Source: Pseudomonas sp. (GTDB lineage Bacteria; Pseudomonadota; Gammaproteobacteria; Pseudomonadales; Pseudomonadaceae). Taken from it: a DNA stretch of 64,000 nucleotides. The translations under genes and the position numbers were made by a program. Below the pieces are notes generated by a model. The model saw only the letters and a program-made list of their open reading frames with translations, did no database searches and had not been told where the DNA came from. The stretch lies in the NCBI GenBank assembly GCA_030699825.1, contig JAUYKV010000047.1, positions 1-64,000 of the forward strand, written 5' to 3'. This document shows positions 1 to 9,311 of the stretch, piece by piece (positions within the stretch are counted from its first letter, which is position 1; the number at the start of each line of letters is the position of its first letter).

Positions 1-10
1 TTAAACCCAT
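1..10 (-). CDS. Possible start of a gene running off the left edge
   Basis: An ATG on the minus strand (positions 10-8) is preceded by a strong Shine-Dalgarno sequence AAGAGGAGG (23-15) with four bases of spacing. Only three codons lie inside the window, so no product can be named. The ribosome-binding site is the only evidence. Confidence 0.3.
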
Positions 11-95
11 CGCGCCTCCTCTTTGAGCGCATTGATTCACCCACTCGCCGTGCTTCACGCGATATCCGTGACCACATAGTGGCAGGACCTTGACG

Positions 96-207
96 AAATA
101 CTGTAAGGGTGCCGGCCCCCAGCAGCGCCAGCGGCAACACCATGGCGCCAAGCCCCAGGGCGAAGCGGGCGCGCAGGGGAGAGTGTGGGCAGATGCAACG
201 ATCTCAC
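96..207 (-). pseudogene. Frameshifted N-terminal scrap of a membrane sensor-like protein
   Basis: A GTG at 207-205 lies 15 bases beyond the stop of the upstream GGDEF/EAL gene and would start a protein beginning VRSLHLPTL. The frame is lost in a C-run near 180. One frame over, the sequence continues as PLRARFALGLGAMVLPLAL, the kind of basic turn plus membrane helix that opens many Pseudomonas sensor proteins. Similarity ends near position 96, where unrelated sequence begins. I infer a second gene of the operon that was frameshifted and then cut off, possibly by a mobile element lying to the left. The parent family cannot be named from so little sequence. Confidence 0.35.
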
Positions 208-222
208 TCAGGAGCCCAAACG

Positions 223-3102
223 CTAGGGCGGCAGCGATTTTTTCTCGCGCAGAAATTCTTCGATTCGCTCCGCCGCAACCGCCGGGCTGAACAAGTACCC
301 CTGAATCTCGTTGCATTTTAACAGCCGCAGCAAATTCGCCTGCTCCGCGGTCTCCACCCCTTCCGCAATCACCCGCAGATCCAGGGAATGCGCCAGGGCA
401 ATGATCGTGGAGACGAGGCTCAGATCATCGGGGTTGCTGGTCATGTTTATGATGAACGCCCGGTCGATCTTCAAGACGTTGACGGGCAGCTTGGCGAGAT
501 AGCTGAGCGAGGAGTAGCCGGTGCCGAAGTCGTCGATCGCCAGCTTCACCCCCAGGTCGCGCAGCTGCTGGAAAGTGGTGATGACGCTCTCGACGTTGTC
601 GAGCAACTGGCTCTCGGTCAATTCCAGTTCGAGGAGCTGCGGCGCCAGGCCGGTTTCGTCGAGCACCTGGCGCACCAGGCTGGTCAGCTTGCCCTGGCGC
701 AACTGGTGCACCGACAGGTTCACCGACACGCGGATCTGCGCCAGGCCCTGCAGTTGCCAGTCCCGTGCCTGCTGGCAGGCGCGGCGCAGGACGAATTCAC
801 CGATCGGTGCGATCAGCCCGGTTTCCTCGGCCAGGCCGATGAAATCCCCCGGCGGCACCAGCCCGCGCTCCGGATGACGCCAGCGCACCAGCGCCTCGGC
901 GGCGTTGAGGCTATCGTCGGCCAGGCACAGCTTGGGTTGGTAGAACACCTCCAGCTGATTCTCGTCGATCGCCTTGCGCAACTGGGTTTCCAGTTGCAGA
1001 CGCTCCAGGGTGCAGGCCTGCAGGTTGTCGGTGTAGAACTGGAAGGTGTTCCCGCCCAGGTGCTTGGCATGCTGCATGGCCATATCGGCCTGGCTGACCA
1101 GGGTCGAGATCTCCCGCGCGTTGTCCGGCAGCAGGCTGATGCCCAGGGAGGCGCTGACCACCAGCTCCTGGCCACCGACGGTCATCGGCAGGCGCAGCTT
1201 GGCCAGCAGGCGGCTGGCCATGCGCGCCAGGGTCGAGAGGCTGCCGTAGGTGTCGAGCAACACGCCGAACTCGTCGCCGGACAGCCGCGCAATGGTGTCG
1301 GCCTCGGGCATTGCCTGGCTCAGGCGGCGGCTCATCTGCCGCAGTAATTGGTCGGCCACTTCATGGCCGAGGCTGTCGTTGAGCCACTTGAAGCGATCCA
1401 GGTCGACGTGCAGCAAGGCCAGGCCGCGCCCGCTCTGCCGCGAACGCTGACTGGCCTCGTGCAAGCGCTCGCGGAACAGGCTGCGGTTGGCCAGGCCGGT
1501 CAGCTCGTCGTAGTGCGACAGGTAGCGCAGACGCTCCTCGGCCTCGCGCCGCGACGACAGGTCGGCGAAGAAGCCGACGATATGGCTGACCAACCCGCGC
1601 GCATCGCGTACCACGTTGAGTTGCAGCAGTTGCGGGTAGAGTTCGCCGTTCTTGCGGGTCTCGATCAACTCACCCTGCCAGCGGTCGCCGCGTTCCAGTT
1701 CCAGACGGATCAGCTGGTATTGGTGGCGGGTATCGCGGCTGCTGATCAGGCTGGCGACGCTCTTGCCGAGCACGTCTTCCTGGCGATAGCCGGTGACCTG
1801 ACTGAACGCCTGATTGACCGCCAGCAGGCGGTAATCCGGGTCGAGAATGACGATGCCTTCGCTGGCCGCCTCGAACACCGTGGCGGCGAGGCGCTGTTGT
1901 TCTTCCTGCTGCTTGCGTGCGGTGATGGTGCGCCGCGTACCGAGCATGCGCAGCACCCGGCCCTGGGCGTCGCGTTCCACGGCGCGGCCGCGATCCTCGA
2001 CCCAGACCCAGTGACCATCGGCGTGCTTGACCCGGTATTCGATCTGATAGCCGTCGCTGCGGCCCTTCATGTGCTCGACCAGGGTGCGGCGCAGCAGCGG
2101 CAGGTCGTCCGGGTGCAGGCGTGGTTTGAGATCGCGCAGCATGGCCTGTACCGCATCGGGCTCGAGGCCGAAGATTTCCTTGAGCTGCGAGTGATGCACC
2201 TCATCGCTCTGCAGGTTCCAGTCCCACAGCCCCAGCTCGCTGGCCTCCAGGGCCAGGGCCAGGCGCGCCTGGCTCTTGCTCAGGGCGTGGGTGGCATCGT
2301 CCAGCTCCAGGGTGCGCTCGGCGACGCGCATTTCCAGTTCGGCATGGGCCGTGCGCAGCTCGCCTTCGGCCCAGCGGCGCTGCTCGACTTCGCGAGCCAG
2401 TTCCAGGTTCAACCCCTCGGCCCGCGACTTGGCCTGTTCCAGGCTGGCGATCAACGCCTGGTTATATACGCGTTGCAGCAGGCTGCGGCGTACCAGGCGG
2501 TTGACCTGCCAGGCCACCACCAGCAACGCCAGCAGCAGGATGCCGCCGAGCAGACCCCAGCCGCGCTGCAGGCTATGTTCGCTGAGTAGCAGATAGGCCA
2601 CCGACGGCAGCAGGCAGGGCAAGGCGAAGGCCAGGAACGCCGACAGGCTGACAGCATAGGCCACGCTGGCGGAAAGAATCGCCGCGGCGATCAGGCCATA
2701 GACCAGGGCCTGCTGGTAGAACACATCGGCCGGCACCAGGGCGATGGCGGCGAAGGCCAGGATCAGGCCGGAGGCACCGGCGCCAAACAGGAAGTTGCGC
2801 CGCCAATGCGCCTGCGCCTGGCAGCTCGGCTGAGCGCGATTGAAGGCGCGAACATGAAGCAGGCGCAGAACGGCCAGCAGCACCAGCCCGGCCAGCCAGC
2901 CGGAGAGCAAGACACGGCTCGGCGGCGCCCAGAGCAAATAGGCGCAGGCCACGCCGTTGAGCAGCATGAATAGGGTCGGCACCCACGAGCCCTGATACAG
3001 CAGGCGGGTACGTTCGATGGCGATATCCGTGGCGAATTGCTGACGAATCTCGGGTGTAGTGTCCAGCGTCGGTTCGACAGTGGCGCTAGCGGTCCGGGTC
3101 AT
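223..3102 (-). CDS. Membrane-bound PAS-GGDEF-EAL cyclic-di-GMP protein
   Basis: This 959-residue protein combines synthesis and hydrolysis modules for cyclic di-GMP. About 215 N-terminal residues form several hydrophobic helices. A coiled-coil-like linker follows (roughly 215-275), then two PAS/PAC domains (roughly 285-520), a GGDEF domain (roughly 535-690) and an EAL domain (roughly 710-955). The GGDEF signature reads SGDEF, with the first Gly replaced by Ser, a variant seen in some active cyclases. The EAL motif is intact (EALVRW), so hydrolysis is likely and synthesis uncertain. The membrane part probably senses an unknown signal. The gene ends 15 bases before the scrap of a second sensor gene, suggesting a former operon. 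Confidence 0.9.
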   Translation of the reverse strand: MTRTASATVEPTLDTTPEIRQQFATDIAIERTRLLYQGSWVPTLFMLLNGVACAYLLWAPPSRVLLSGWLAGLVLLAVLRLLHVRAFNRAQPSCQAQAHWRRNFLFGAGASGLILAFAAIALVPADVFYQQALVYGLIAAAILSASVAYAVSLSAFLAFALPCLLPSVAYLLLSEHSLQRGWGLLGGILLLALLVVAWQVNRLVRRSLLQRVYNQALIASLEQAKSRAEGLNLELAREVEQRRWAEGELRTAHAELEMRVAERTLELDDATHALSKSQARLALALEASELGLWDWNLQSDEVHHSQLKEIFGLEPDAVQAMLRDLKPRLHPDDLPLLRRTLVEHMKGRSDGYQIEYRVKHADGHWVWVEDRGRAVERDAQGRVLRMLGTRRTITARKQQEEQQRLAATVFEAASEGIVILDPDYRLLAVNQAFSQVTGYRQEDVLGKSVASLISSRDTRHQYQLIRLELERGDRWQGELIETRKNGELYPQLLQLNVVRDARGLVSHIVGFFADLSSRREAEERLRYLSHYDELTGLANRSLFRERLHEASQRSRQSGRGLALLHVDLDRFKWLNDSLGHEVADQLLRQMSRRLSQAMPEADTIARLSGDEFGVLLDTYGSLSTLARMASRLLAKLRLPMTVGGQELVVSASLGISLLPDNAREISTLVSQADMAMQHAKHLGGNTFQFYTDNLQACTLERLQLETQLRKAIDENQLEVFYQPKLCLADDSLNAAEALVRWRHPERGLVPPGDFIGLAEETGLIAPIGEFVLRRACQQARDWQLQGLAQIRVSVNLSVHQLRQGKLTSLVRQVLDETGLAPQLLELELTESQLLDNVESVITTFQQLRDLGVKLAIDDFGTGYSSLSYLAKLPVNVLKIDRAFIINMTSNPDDLSLVSTIIALAHSLDLRVIAEGVETAEQANLLRLLKCNEIQGYLFSPAVAAERIEEFLREKKSLPP

Positions 3103-3333
3103 AGGCTATTTTCTTGTAATGAGGGTGCCTAGGTCGGCGGAGCATACCCGAGCTAGACGCTTCGCCCAACAATCATCTGTGCAAGACTACCGGGTCGGCA
3201 GGCCTCTTCGCCGGGCCAGAATGCCCTGCAACATCCGCCCGGCAAGGTGACTTGCCGGTCGTCCACTGGCGGCCGTGCGGCGATGTGCCGCGCGCGGTTT
3301 GCCCTCACCGCCGCCGCCGCCTAGAATGCCGCG

Positions 3334-5523
3334 ATGCAAAACGACCCCGAACTCCTGATCGCCTCCCTCAACGATGCCCAACGCCAGGCCGTCACGGCCC
3401 GCCTGGGTCGGCAACTGGTGCTGGCCGGCGCCGGCTCCGGCAAGACCCGGGTGCTGGTGCACCGTATCGCCTGGCTGATCCAGCTGGAAAACGCCTCGCC
3501 GCACAGCGTCCTGTCGGTGACTTTCACCAACAAGGCCGCCGCCGAGATGCGCGCGCGCATCGAGCAGATGCTCGGCGTCAATCCGGCCGGCATGTGGGTC
3601 GGCACCTTCCACGGCCTGGCGCATCGTTTGTTGCGGGCACACTGGCAGGAAGCCGGTCTGGCCGAGAACTTCCAGATCCTCGATTCCGACGACCAGCAGC
3701 GCCTGGTCAAGCGGGTGATCCGCGAGCTGGGCCTGGACGAGCAGCGCTGGCCAGCCAAGCAGGCGCAATGGTTCATCAACGGGCAGAAGGACGAAGGCCT
3801 GCGCCCGCAGCATACCCAGGCCGGCGGCGACCTGTTCCTCGCCACCATGCTGAAGATCTACCAGGCCTATGAAGCGGCCTGCGCCCGCGCCGGGGTGATC
3901 GACTTCTCCGAGTTGCTGCTGCGGGCGCTGGACCTGTGGCGCGACAAGCCGGGCCTGCTCGAACACTACCAACGGCGCTTCCGGCATATCCTGGTCGACG
4001 AGTTCCAGGACACCAACGCCGTGCAGTACGCCTGGCTGCGCCTGCTGGCCAGGGGCGGCGACAGCCTGATGGTGGTCGGCGATGACGACCAGTCGATCTA
4101 CGGCTGGCGCGGGGCCAAGATCTAGAATATCCACCAGTACAGCCGCGACTTCCCGGACGCCGAAACCATCCGCCTGGAGCAGAACTACCGCTCCAGCGCC
4201 GGTATCCTCAAGGCCGCCAACGCGCTGATCGCCAACAACCAGGGACGTCTGGGCAAGGAACTCTGGACCGAAGACGGCGATGGCGAACCGATCAGCCTGT
4301 ATTCGGCGTTCAACGAGCACGACGAAGCGCGCTACGTGGTCGAGTCGATCGAGGACGCCCTGCGCAAGGACGGCCTCAAGCGCAGCGAGATCGCCATCCT
4401 CTACCGCTCCAACGCCCAGTCGCGGGTGCTCGAAGAAGCCCTGCTGCGCGAGAAGATCCCCTACCGCATCTACGGTGGCCAGCGCTTCTTCGAACGCGCC
4501 GAAATCAAGAACGCCATGGCCTATCTGCGCCTGCTCGACGGCCGCGGCAACGACGCGGCGCTGGAGCGAGTGATCAACGTGCCGGCGCGCGGCATCGGCG
4601 AGAAGAGCGTCGAGACGATCCGTGCCTACGCCCGCGAACATGATGTGGCGATGTGGCAGGCGATCCGCCTGATGCTCGCCAACAAGGCCCTGCCGGGCCG
4701 CGCCGCGGGCGCCCTGGCCGGCTTCGTCGAGCTGATCGACAACCTCGCGGCCAAGGTGCTGGAAATGCCGCTGCACCTGATGACCCAGACCGTCATCGAG
4801 CAGAGCGGGCTGATCGCCTACCACCAGGCGGAAAAGGGCGAGAAGGCCCAGGCTCGCATCGAAAACCTCGAGGAACTGGTCAGCGCCGCGCGCGCCTTCG
4901 ACAATGACGGAGACGATGAGTTGAGCCCGCTGCAGGCCTTCCTCGGCCACGCCTCGCTGGAGGCCGGCGACACCCAGGCTGCGGAAAACGAAGACAGCAT
5001 CCAGCTGATGACCCTGCACAGCTCGAAGGGCCTGGAGTTTCCCCAGGTGTTTCTGGTCGGCATGGAAGAAGGCCTGTTCCCGCACAAGATGAGCCTGGAA
5101 GAACCCGGCCGTCTCGAAGAGGAGCGGCGTCTGGCCTATGTCGGCATCACCCGCGCCATGCAGAAACTGGTGATCAGTTACGCCGAAGTCCGCCGCCTGT
5201 ATGGCAATGAAACGCGCAATTCGATCTCGCGCTTCGTCCGCGAGATTCCGCCGCAACTGATCCAGGAAGTGCGCCTGTCCAATAGCGTCAGCCGGCCCTT
5301 CACCACGAACAGCCGCAACATGAGCGGCAGCAGCATGTTCGCCGGCAGCGCCGTGCCGGATACCGCGTTCAGCCTCGGCCAGCGGGTGCAGCATGCGCTG
5401 TTCGGCGAGGGCACCATCCTCAACTTCGAGGGCTCCGGCGCCCAGGCGCGGGTGCAGGTGAATTTCGAAGGCGAAGGTAGCAAATGGCTGATGCTCAGCT
5501 ACGCCAAGCTGAACGCGCTGTAA
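3334..5523 (+). pseudogene. uvrD: uvrD, DNA helicase II, interrupted by one in-frame amber codon
   Basis: The frame encodes a full-length UvrD (about 729 codons, the usual size) except for TAG at 4123-4125. UvrD is a superfamily 1 3'-5' helicase that removes the incised strand in nucleotide-excision and mismatch repair. Motif I (GAGSGKT), motif II (DEFQDT) and motif III (DDQSIYGWRGAKI) precede the stop. Motif IV (LEQNYRSS), motif V (TLHSSKGLEFPQVF) and motif VI (RRLAYVGITRAMQK) follow in the same frame without other damage. Relatives have Glu after GAKI, so GAG to TAG is the simplest change. Truncation at residue 263 would remove half of the ATPase core. The pristine downstream half means the change is very recent, an assembly error, or suppressed. 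Confidence 0.9.
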
Positions 5524-5539
5524 CCACCGAGATAACAGA

Positions 5540-5568
5540 CCGTAGCCCGAATGCAATCCGGGCACGGG
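5540..5568. repeat. Partial palindromic repeat, GTAGCCCG...CAATCCGGG family
   Basis: A short version of the repeat written GTAGCCCGGAT...GCAATCCGGG lies between uvrD and the TRAP binding protein. Fuller copies are at 6746-6800, 26700-26772 and 44010-44130. Confidence 0.6.
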
Positions 5569-5596
5569 ATTAACCCAAAACAACAAGGAAGCCCCG

Positions 5597-6691
5597 ATGA
5601 ATCGCCGCAACCTCTTCACCGCTGCCGTGGCCCTGTTCGCCGTTATCGGCCTGGCCGGCTGCAAGGACGAAAAAGCTGGCAGCGAGCAGGCCGCGGCCGA
5701 GCCGGTGCAGAGCTTCCAGTGGAAGATGGTCACCGCCTGGCCGAAGAACTACCCGGGCCTGGGCACCGCTGCCGAGCGCCTGGCCGAGCGGGTCGCGACC
5801 ATGAGCGGCGGGCGCCTGACCATCAAGGTCTACGCCGGTGGCGAACTGGTGCCGCCGCTGGAGGTGTTCGATGCGGTCTCGCGCGGCACCGCCGAACTGG
5901 GCCATGGCGCCGCCTATTACTGGAAAGGCAAGGTGCCGGCCGCGCAGTTCTTCACCGCCGTGCCCTTCGGCCTGTCCACCGTGGAGATGAATGCCTGGCT
6001 GAGCAAGGGTGGTGGCCAGGCCCTGTGGGACGAGGCCTACGCCCCACACGGAGTCAAGCCGCTGGTGGTGGGCAATACCGGCATGCAGATGGGCGGCTGG
6101 TACAACAAGGAGATCAACGCCCTGGATGACCTCAAGGGCCTGAAGATCCGCATGCCCGGTCTCGGTGGCGAGGTGCTGAGCAAGCTCGGCGCCACCACCG
6201 TCAACCTGCCCGGCGGCGAGGTGTTCACCGCCCTGGAGACGGGCGCCATCGATGCGACCGACTGGGTCAATCCCTACAACGACCTTGCCTTCGGCCTGCA
6301 CAAGGCGGCCAAGTACTACTACTACCCGGGCTGGCAGGAGCCGCAGGCGGTGCTCGAACTGCTGATCAACCAGCAAGCCCTGGACAGCCTGCCGGCCGAC
6401 CTGCAGGCGATCCTCACGGAAGCCGCCCGCGCCGCCAGCCAGGACATGCTCGACGACTACGTCTACCACAACGCCCTGGCCCTGGACGAACTCAAGCAGC
6501 AGGGCACCCTGCTCAAGCGCTTCCCCGACGAGGTGCTCGACGCCCTGCAGCGCGAATCCGCAGTGGTGCTCGGCGAGCTGGCCGCGCAGAGCGAGCTGAA
6601 CGGGCGTATCTGGGCCTCGATGAAGGCCTTCCAGGCGCAAACCAGCCAGATGCACAAGCTGTCCGAGAAGGAGCTGTATAACTGGCGGTGA
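5597..6691 (+). CDS. TRAP transporter solute-binding lipoprotein, DctP/TakP type
   Basis: This 364-residue protein has a lipoprotein signal with lipobox LAGC and Cys22 as the predicted lipidated residue, so it should be anchored on the periplasmic side of a membrane. The mature part is a DctP-family binding fold, with features of the TakP branch that binds 2-oxo acids (FQWKMVTAWPKNYPG near the start, then QMGGWYNKEIN and ATDWVNPYNDL). It would capture a carboxylate and deliver it to a TRAP permease. No DctQ/DctM genes are next to it, and the only TRAP permease in the window (40-42 kb) belongs to the unrelated TAXI type, so its membrane partner must be elsewhere. AAGGAAG precedes the ATG. Confidence 0.88.
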   Translation: MNRRNLFTAAVALFAVIGLAGCKDEKAGSEQAAAEPVQSFQWKMVTAWPKNYPGLGTAAERLAERVATMSGGRLTIKVYAGGELVPPLEVFDAVSRGTAELGHGAAYYWKGKVPAAQFFTAVPFGLSTVEMNAWLSKGGGQALWDEAYAPHGVKPLVVGNTGMQMGGWYNKEINALDDLKGLKIRMPGLGGEVLSKLGATTVNLPGGEVFTALETGAIDATDWVNPYNDLAFGLHKAAKYYYYPGWQEPQAVLELLINQQALDSLPADLQAILTEAARAASQDMLDDYVYHNALALDELKQQGTLLKRFPDEVLDALQRESAVVLGELAAQSELNGRIWASMKAFQAQTSQMHKLSEKELYNWR

Positions 6692-7000
6692 ACCTGGCTG
6701 CGCTCAATACCTTGCGTAACCCGCCTGGCCTCATGGCGCAGGCCCCGACGCAATCCGGGAGGCACTGGCCCCGGATTGCGCTGCGCTTATCCAGGCTACG
6801 CAACTGGCGTTGAAGCGCAACGCAGGATTCACACCGCAGGAGCCAGGAGGACGCCTAGTCCTTGCTGCGATTCGGCGCCCTGGTGATGTTTTACCTACAA
6901 AGATCGCCGGGACGCCGGGCCAATGTCCGCACTCTTCCGTTGGTCGTCTCCTCCTCGCCTCGTGCTTCTCCCGGCCCATACTGCTTGGCGAGGTGAGCCG
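6692..7000. other. Intergenic region with one palindromic repeat
   Basis: The stretch between the TRAP binding protein and the TetR-type gene contains a repeat of the GCAATCCGGG...CCCCGGATTGCGCTGCGC family at about 6746-6800, which can fold into a hairpin and may end the upstream transcript. I see no gene in it. The last 15 bases hold the GAGGTGAG ribosome-binding site for the regulator. Confidence 0.6.
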
Positions 7001-7579
7001 ATGAAAAAACCGTCAATCACAGCAGCGCAGGTCCTCGATGTCGCCCTGCAGCTGGCCGATGTCTGCGGCTGGGAGCGTCTGCATTTGTTCGATGTGGCCG
7101 CCCGGCTCGATGTGGGCCTGGACGCCATCGCCGCCCATTACCGGGAAAAGGACCAACTGGTCGAAGCCTGGTTCGACCGCGCCGACCGGGCCATGCTGGC
7201 GCGTAGCAGCGCCGCCGACCTCGGCGCGCTGGAGCCGGCCAAACGCCTGGAAGAACTGCTGGTCGCCTGGCTCGACAGCCTGGCCGCGCACCGTGCGGTG
7301 ACCGGGCAGATGCTGCTGTACAAGCTAGAACCCGCGCATCTGCACCTGCAAGTGCTCGGCCTGCTGCGCATCAGCCGCACCGTGCAATGGTGGCGCGAGG
7401 GCGCCCGCCGGGAAAGCCGGCACCTGCAGCGCATCGCCGAGGAAAGCCTGCTGACCGGCGTCTACCTGCGCAGCTTCATCCACTGGTTGCGCCACCCCGA
7501 GGAAGATGCCGCCGAGTTCCGCGCATTCCTGCGCCGGCAACTGCGCTGCGGGCCTCTGCTGATGTTGTTGCGCCAGTAG
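7001..7579 (+). CDS. TetR/COQ9-type transcriptional regulator
   Basis: This 192-residue protein starts at the ATG preceded by GAGGTGAG. Residues about 5-60 form a TetR-like helix-turn-helix (AAQVLDVALQLADVCGWERL, then LFDVAARLDVGLDAIAAHY and REKDQLVEAW). The rest is helical, as expected of the ligand-binding and dimer domain, and also resembles the COQ9-type branch. An upstream in-frame ATG at 6923 would add a tail unlike the family. The target is unknown. The downstream Tim44-domain gene is separated by about 100 bases and is the nearest candidate. Confidence 0.7.
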   Translation: MKKPSITAAQVLDVALQLADVCGWERLHLFDVAARLDVGLDAIAAHYREKDQLVEAWFDRADRAMLARSSAADLGALEPAKRLEELLVAWLDSLAAHRAVTGQMLLYKLEPAHLHLQVLGLLRISRTVQWWREGARRESRHLQRIAEESLLTGVYLRSFIHWLRHPEEDAAEFRAFLRRQLRCGPLLMLLRQ

Positions 7580-7685
7580 CGGCTCGGGTAAAAAGCAAAA
7601 GCCCGAAACATTCTATGACTAGCCTTCCGCGCGGCTGGCGGGCAAGATGCCGCGCAGCGTTCCAACAACCAAGAGACAGCTAAAC

Positions 7686-8534
7686 ATGCAGCGTTTCCTC
7701 AGCATTGCCCTGGCCATGTGCCTGAGTTTGGGCCTTACCATGAGTTTCGATGCCGAAGCCAAGCGTTTTGGCGGTGCCAAATCCTTCGGCTCCGCACCTA
7801 GCCACCAGACTCGCCAGACCACCTCGCCAACCTCGACCGCCACCACGCCGACCGCCGGTCGGCAGCCGGCAGCGGCCAGTGGCGCCTCGCGCTGGCTCGG
7901 CCCATTGGCCGGTCTGGCCGCTGGCGGCCTGCTCGCCTCGATGTTCATGGGTGACAGCTTCGAAGGCCTGCAGATCATGGACATGCTGATCTTCGGCCTG
8001 ATCGCCTTCCTGCTGTTCCGCTTCCTCGCCTCCCGGCGCAAGCAAGCCGGCCCGGTAACCGCCAATGGCGCGCCCATGCAGCGTGACATGCCTGCCCAGG
8101 CTGCACCCGCCTCGATCTTCGGCGGCGCCAGCGCCGCCGCGATCAAGCCGGTGATCAATGCGCCGGCCTGGTTCAACGAGCAAAGCTTCGTCAGCGCTGG
8201 TCGCGAGCACTTCCTCAGCCTGCAGCAGCACTGGGACGCCGACGAGATGGACAAGATCGCCGAGTTCGTCACCCCGCAGTTGCTCGACTTTCTCAAGCGC
8301 GAGCGCGCCGACCTGGGCGAAGGCTTCCAGTCCACCTACGTCGACAACCTCGATGTGCAGCTGGACGGCGTCGACGACCTGAGCGACAAGACCGTCGCCA
8401 CCCTGACCTTTACCGGCGTGGCCAAGACCTCGCGCTTCGACCAGGGCGAAGCCTTCAGCGAAAGCTGGCGCATGGAGCGCGAAGCCGGTGACAACCAGCC
8501 GTGGCTGGTCGCCGGTATCCGCCAGAACGGCTAA
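7686..8534 (+). CDS. Tim44-like domain membrane protein
   Basis: This 282-residue protein opens with a signal-like hydrophobic segment ending near the AEA of MSFDAEAKRFGGAKS. A Ser/Thr/Pro/Ala-rich linker, two short hydrophobic segments (roughly residues 60-90 and 97-115) and a C-terminal Tim44/NTF2-fold domain (roughly 155-282) follow. Bacterial Tim44-like proteins are widespread in pseudomonads but have no settled role; the mitochondrial relative helps protein import. The start at 7686 gives a credible signal sequence, whereas an ATG at 7647 would bury it. An inner-membrane location with the Tim44 domain outside the bilayer is inferred. Confidence 0.8.
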   Translation: MQRFLSIALAMCLSLGLTMSFDAEAKRFGGAKSFGSAPSHQTRQTTSPTSTATTPTAGRQPAAASGASRWLGPLAGLAAGGLLASMFMGDSFEGLQIMDMLIFGLIAFLLFRFLASRRKQAGPVTANGAPMQRDMPAQAAPASIFGGASAAAIKPVINAPAWFNEQSFVSAGREHFLSLQQHWDADEMDKIAEFVTPQLLDFLKRERADLGEGFQSTYVDNLDVQLDGVDDLSDKTVATLTFTGVAKTSRFDQGEAFSESWRMEREAGDNQPWLVAGIRQNG

Positions 8535-8713
8535 CAGGCCTCTGGCTTCACGCGAAACCCGGGCCTGTCCCGGGTTTTGTGTTTCCCGGCAGCCCCTCTT
8601 GCTCGGCCAGGCCGGGCAGAGTAAAAACCCAACGCTGGAGAGTCGCTGCGCCCTATGACGCGGGGCTCGCCGTTGCTACCCCGTCATGCTGTCCTGCTGC
8701 TGGAGTCCACACC

Positions 8714-9124
8714 GTGGAAGAAGTCATCGAACAACTGCGTGAAATGAACGAACCGGTACCGGTCGCCCTGGAACTACCGGAAGAAGAACTGCTGGTGGAG
8801 ATCGAAGAGCAGATTCTGATCAACCTGCCGTTCGAGCTGCGTGAGTTTCTGCTCAAGGTCAGCGATGTGGTCTACGGCCGCCTGGAGCCTGTCACCGCCA
8901 CCGACCCGCAGTCGCACACCTACCTGCCGGAAGTAGCCTCGGTGGCCTGGTCGCTGGGTGTATCGCGTGAGCTGGTGCCGATTTGCGAGGATCACGGCAA
9001 CTACTACTGCGTCGAACAGGACGGCACCGTGGTGCTCTGGGAAGGCGACAGCGGCGAGCTGAGCGAAGAAGAAACCTGGGACTCGGTGTGGCACTGGGTA
9101 CGCGACGTCTGGCTGGAGAGCTGA
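8714..9124 (+). CDS. SMI1/KNR4 (SUKH-fold) family protein
   Basis: This 136-residue acidic protein starts at a GTG, giving VEEVIEQLREMNEP. It matches the SMI1/KNR4 pattern: an N-terminal helix, ELPEEELLVEIEEQILINLP, a central VVYGRLEPVTA segment, then CEDHGNYYCVEQDGTVVLW and a helix around WDSVWHWVRDVWLES. Some SUKH proteins are immunity factors for contact-dependent toxins. No toxin gene is adjacent here, so a housekeeping role is at least as likely. Longer upstream frames begin in intergenic sequence and look spurious. Confidence 0.75.
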   Translation: MEEVIEQLREMNEPVPVALELPEEELLVEIEEQILINLPFELREFLLKVSDVVYGRLEPVTATDPQSHTYLPEVASVAWSLGVSRELVPICEDHGNYYCVEQDGTVVLWEGDSGELSEEETWDSVWHWVRDVWLES

Positions 9125-9311
9125 GCCCGTCCGGGTCGGGCCAGGCTGATATCAACCCTGGCGACTGACCTCACCCTGCTCCAGTTCCAGCAGGTTGAGC
9201 AGGAACTGGCCGAAGAAGCTCAGGCCCTGCTCCGCCGCCAGTTCGCCAGTCGTTGACATAGCCGTGATCACACCCCGAGAATGTTCAAAAAATCGAACGA
9301 GGTGTTCAATC

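Noticed and set aside
223..3102. SGDEF in the sensor as proof of a dead cyclase
   Set aside because: Ser in the first position occurs in some active cyclases, so activity cannot be excluded from the motif alone.
4123..4125. Programmed recoding or pyrrolysine at the uvrD amber codon
   Set aside because: UvrD is not known to be recoded, no recoding structure is evident, and a Glu-to-stop point change is simpler.
3187..5733. Very long open frame antisense to uvrD
   Set aside because: It mirrors the codon periodicity of uvrD in G+C-rich DNA, has no domain signature, and overlaps a gene with all helicase motifs. Similar antisense frames opposite the CBS/DUF294, BCCT and HyuA genes were rejected for the same reason.
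8714..9124. SMI1/KNR4 protein as an immunity gene of a contact-dependent toxin
   Set aside because: No CdiA, Rhs or VgrG-like toxin gene is adjacent.
9152..9259. Minus-strand frame MSTTGELAAEQGLSFFGQFL continuing to about 35 residues
   Set aside because: It has a protein-like look and could be the tail of a lost regulator, but it is too short and has no recognised homology or start signal.
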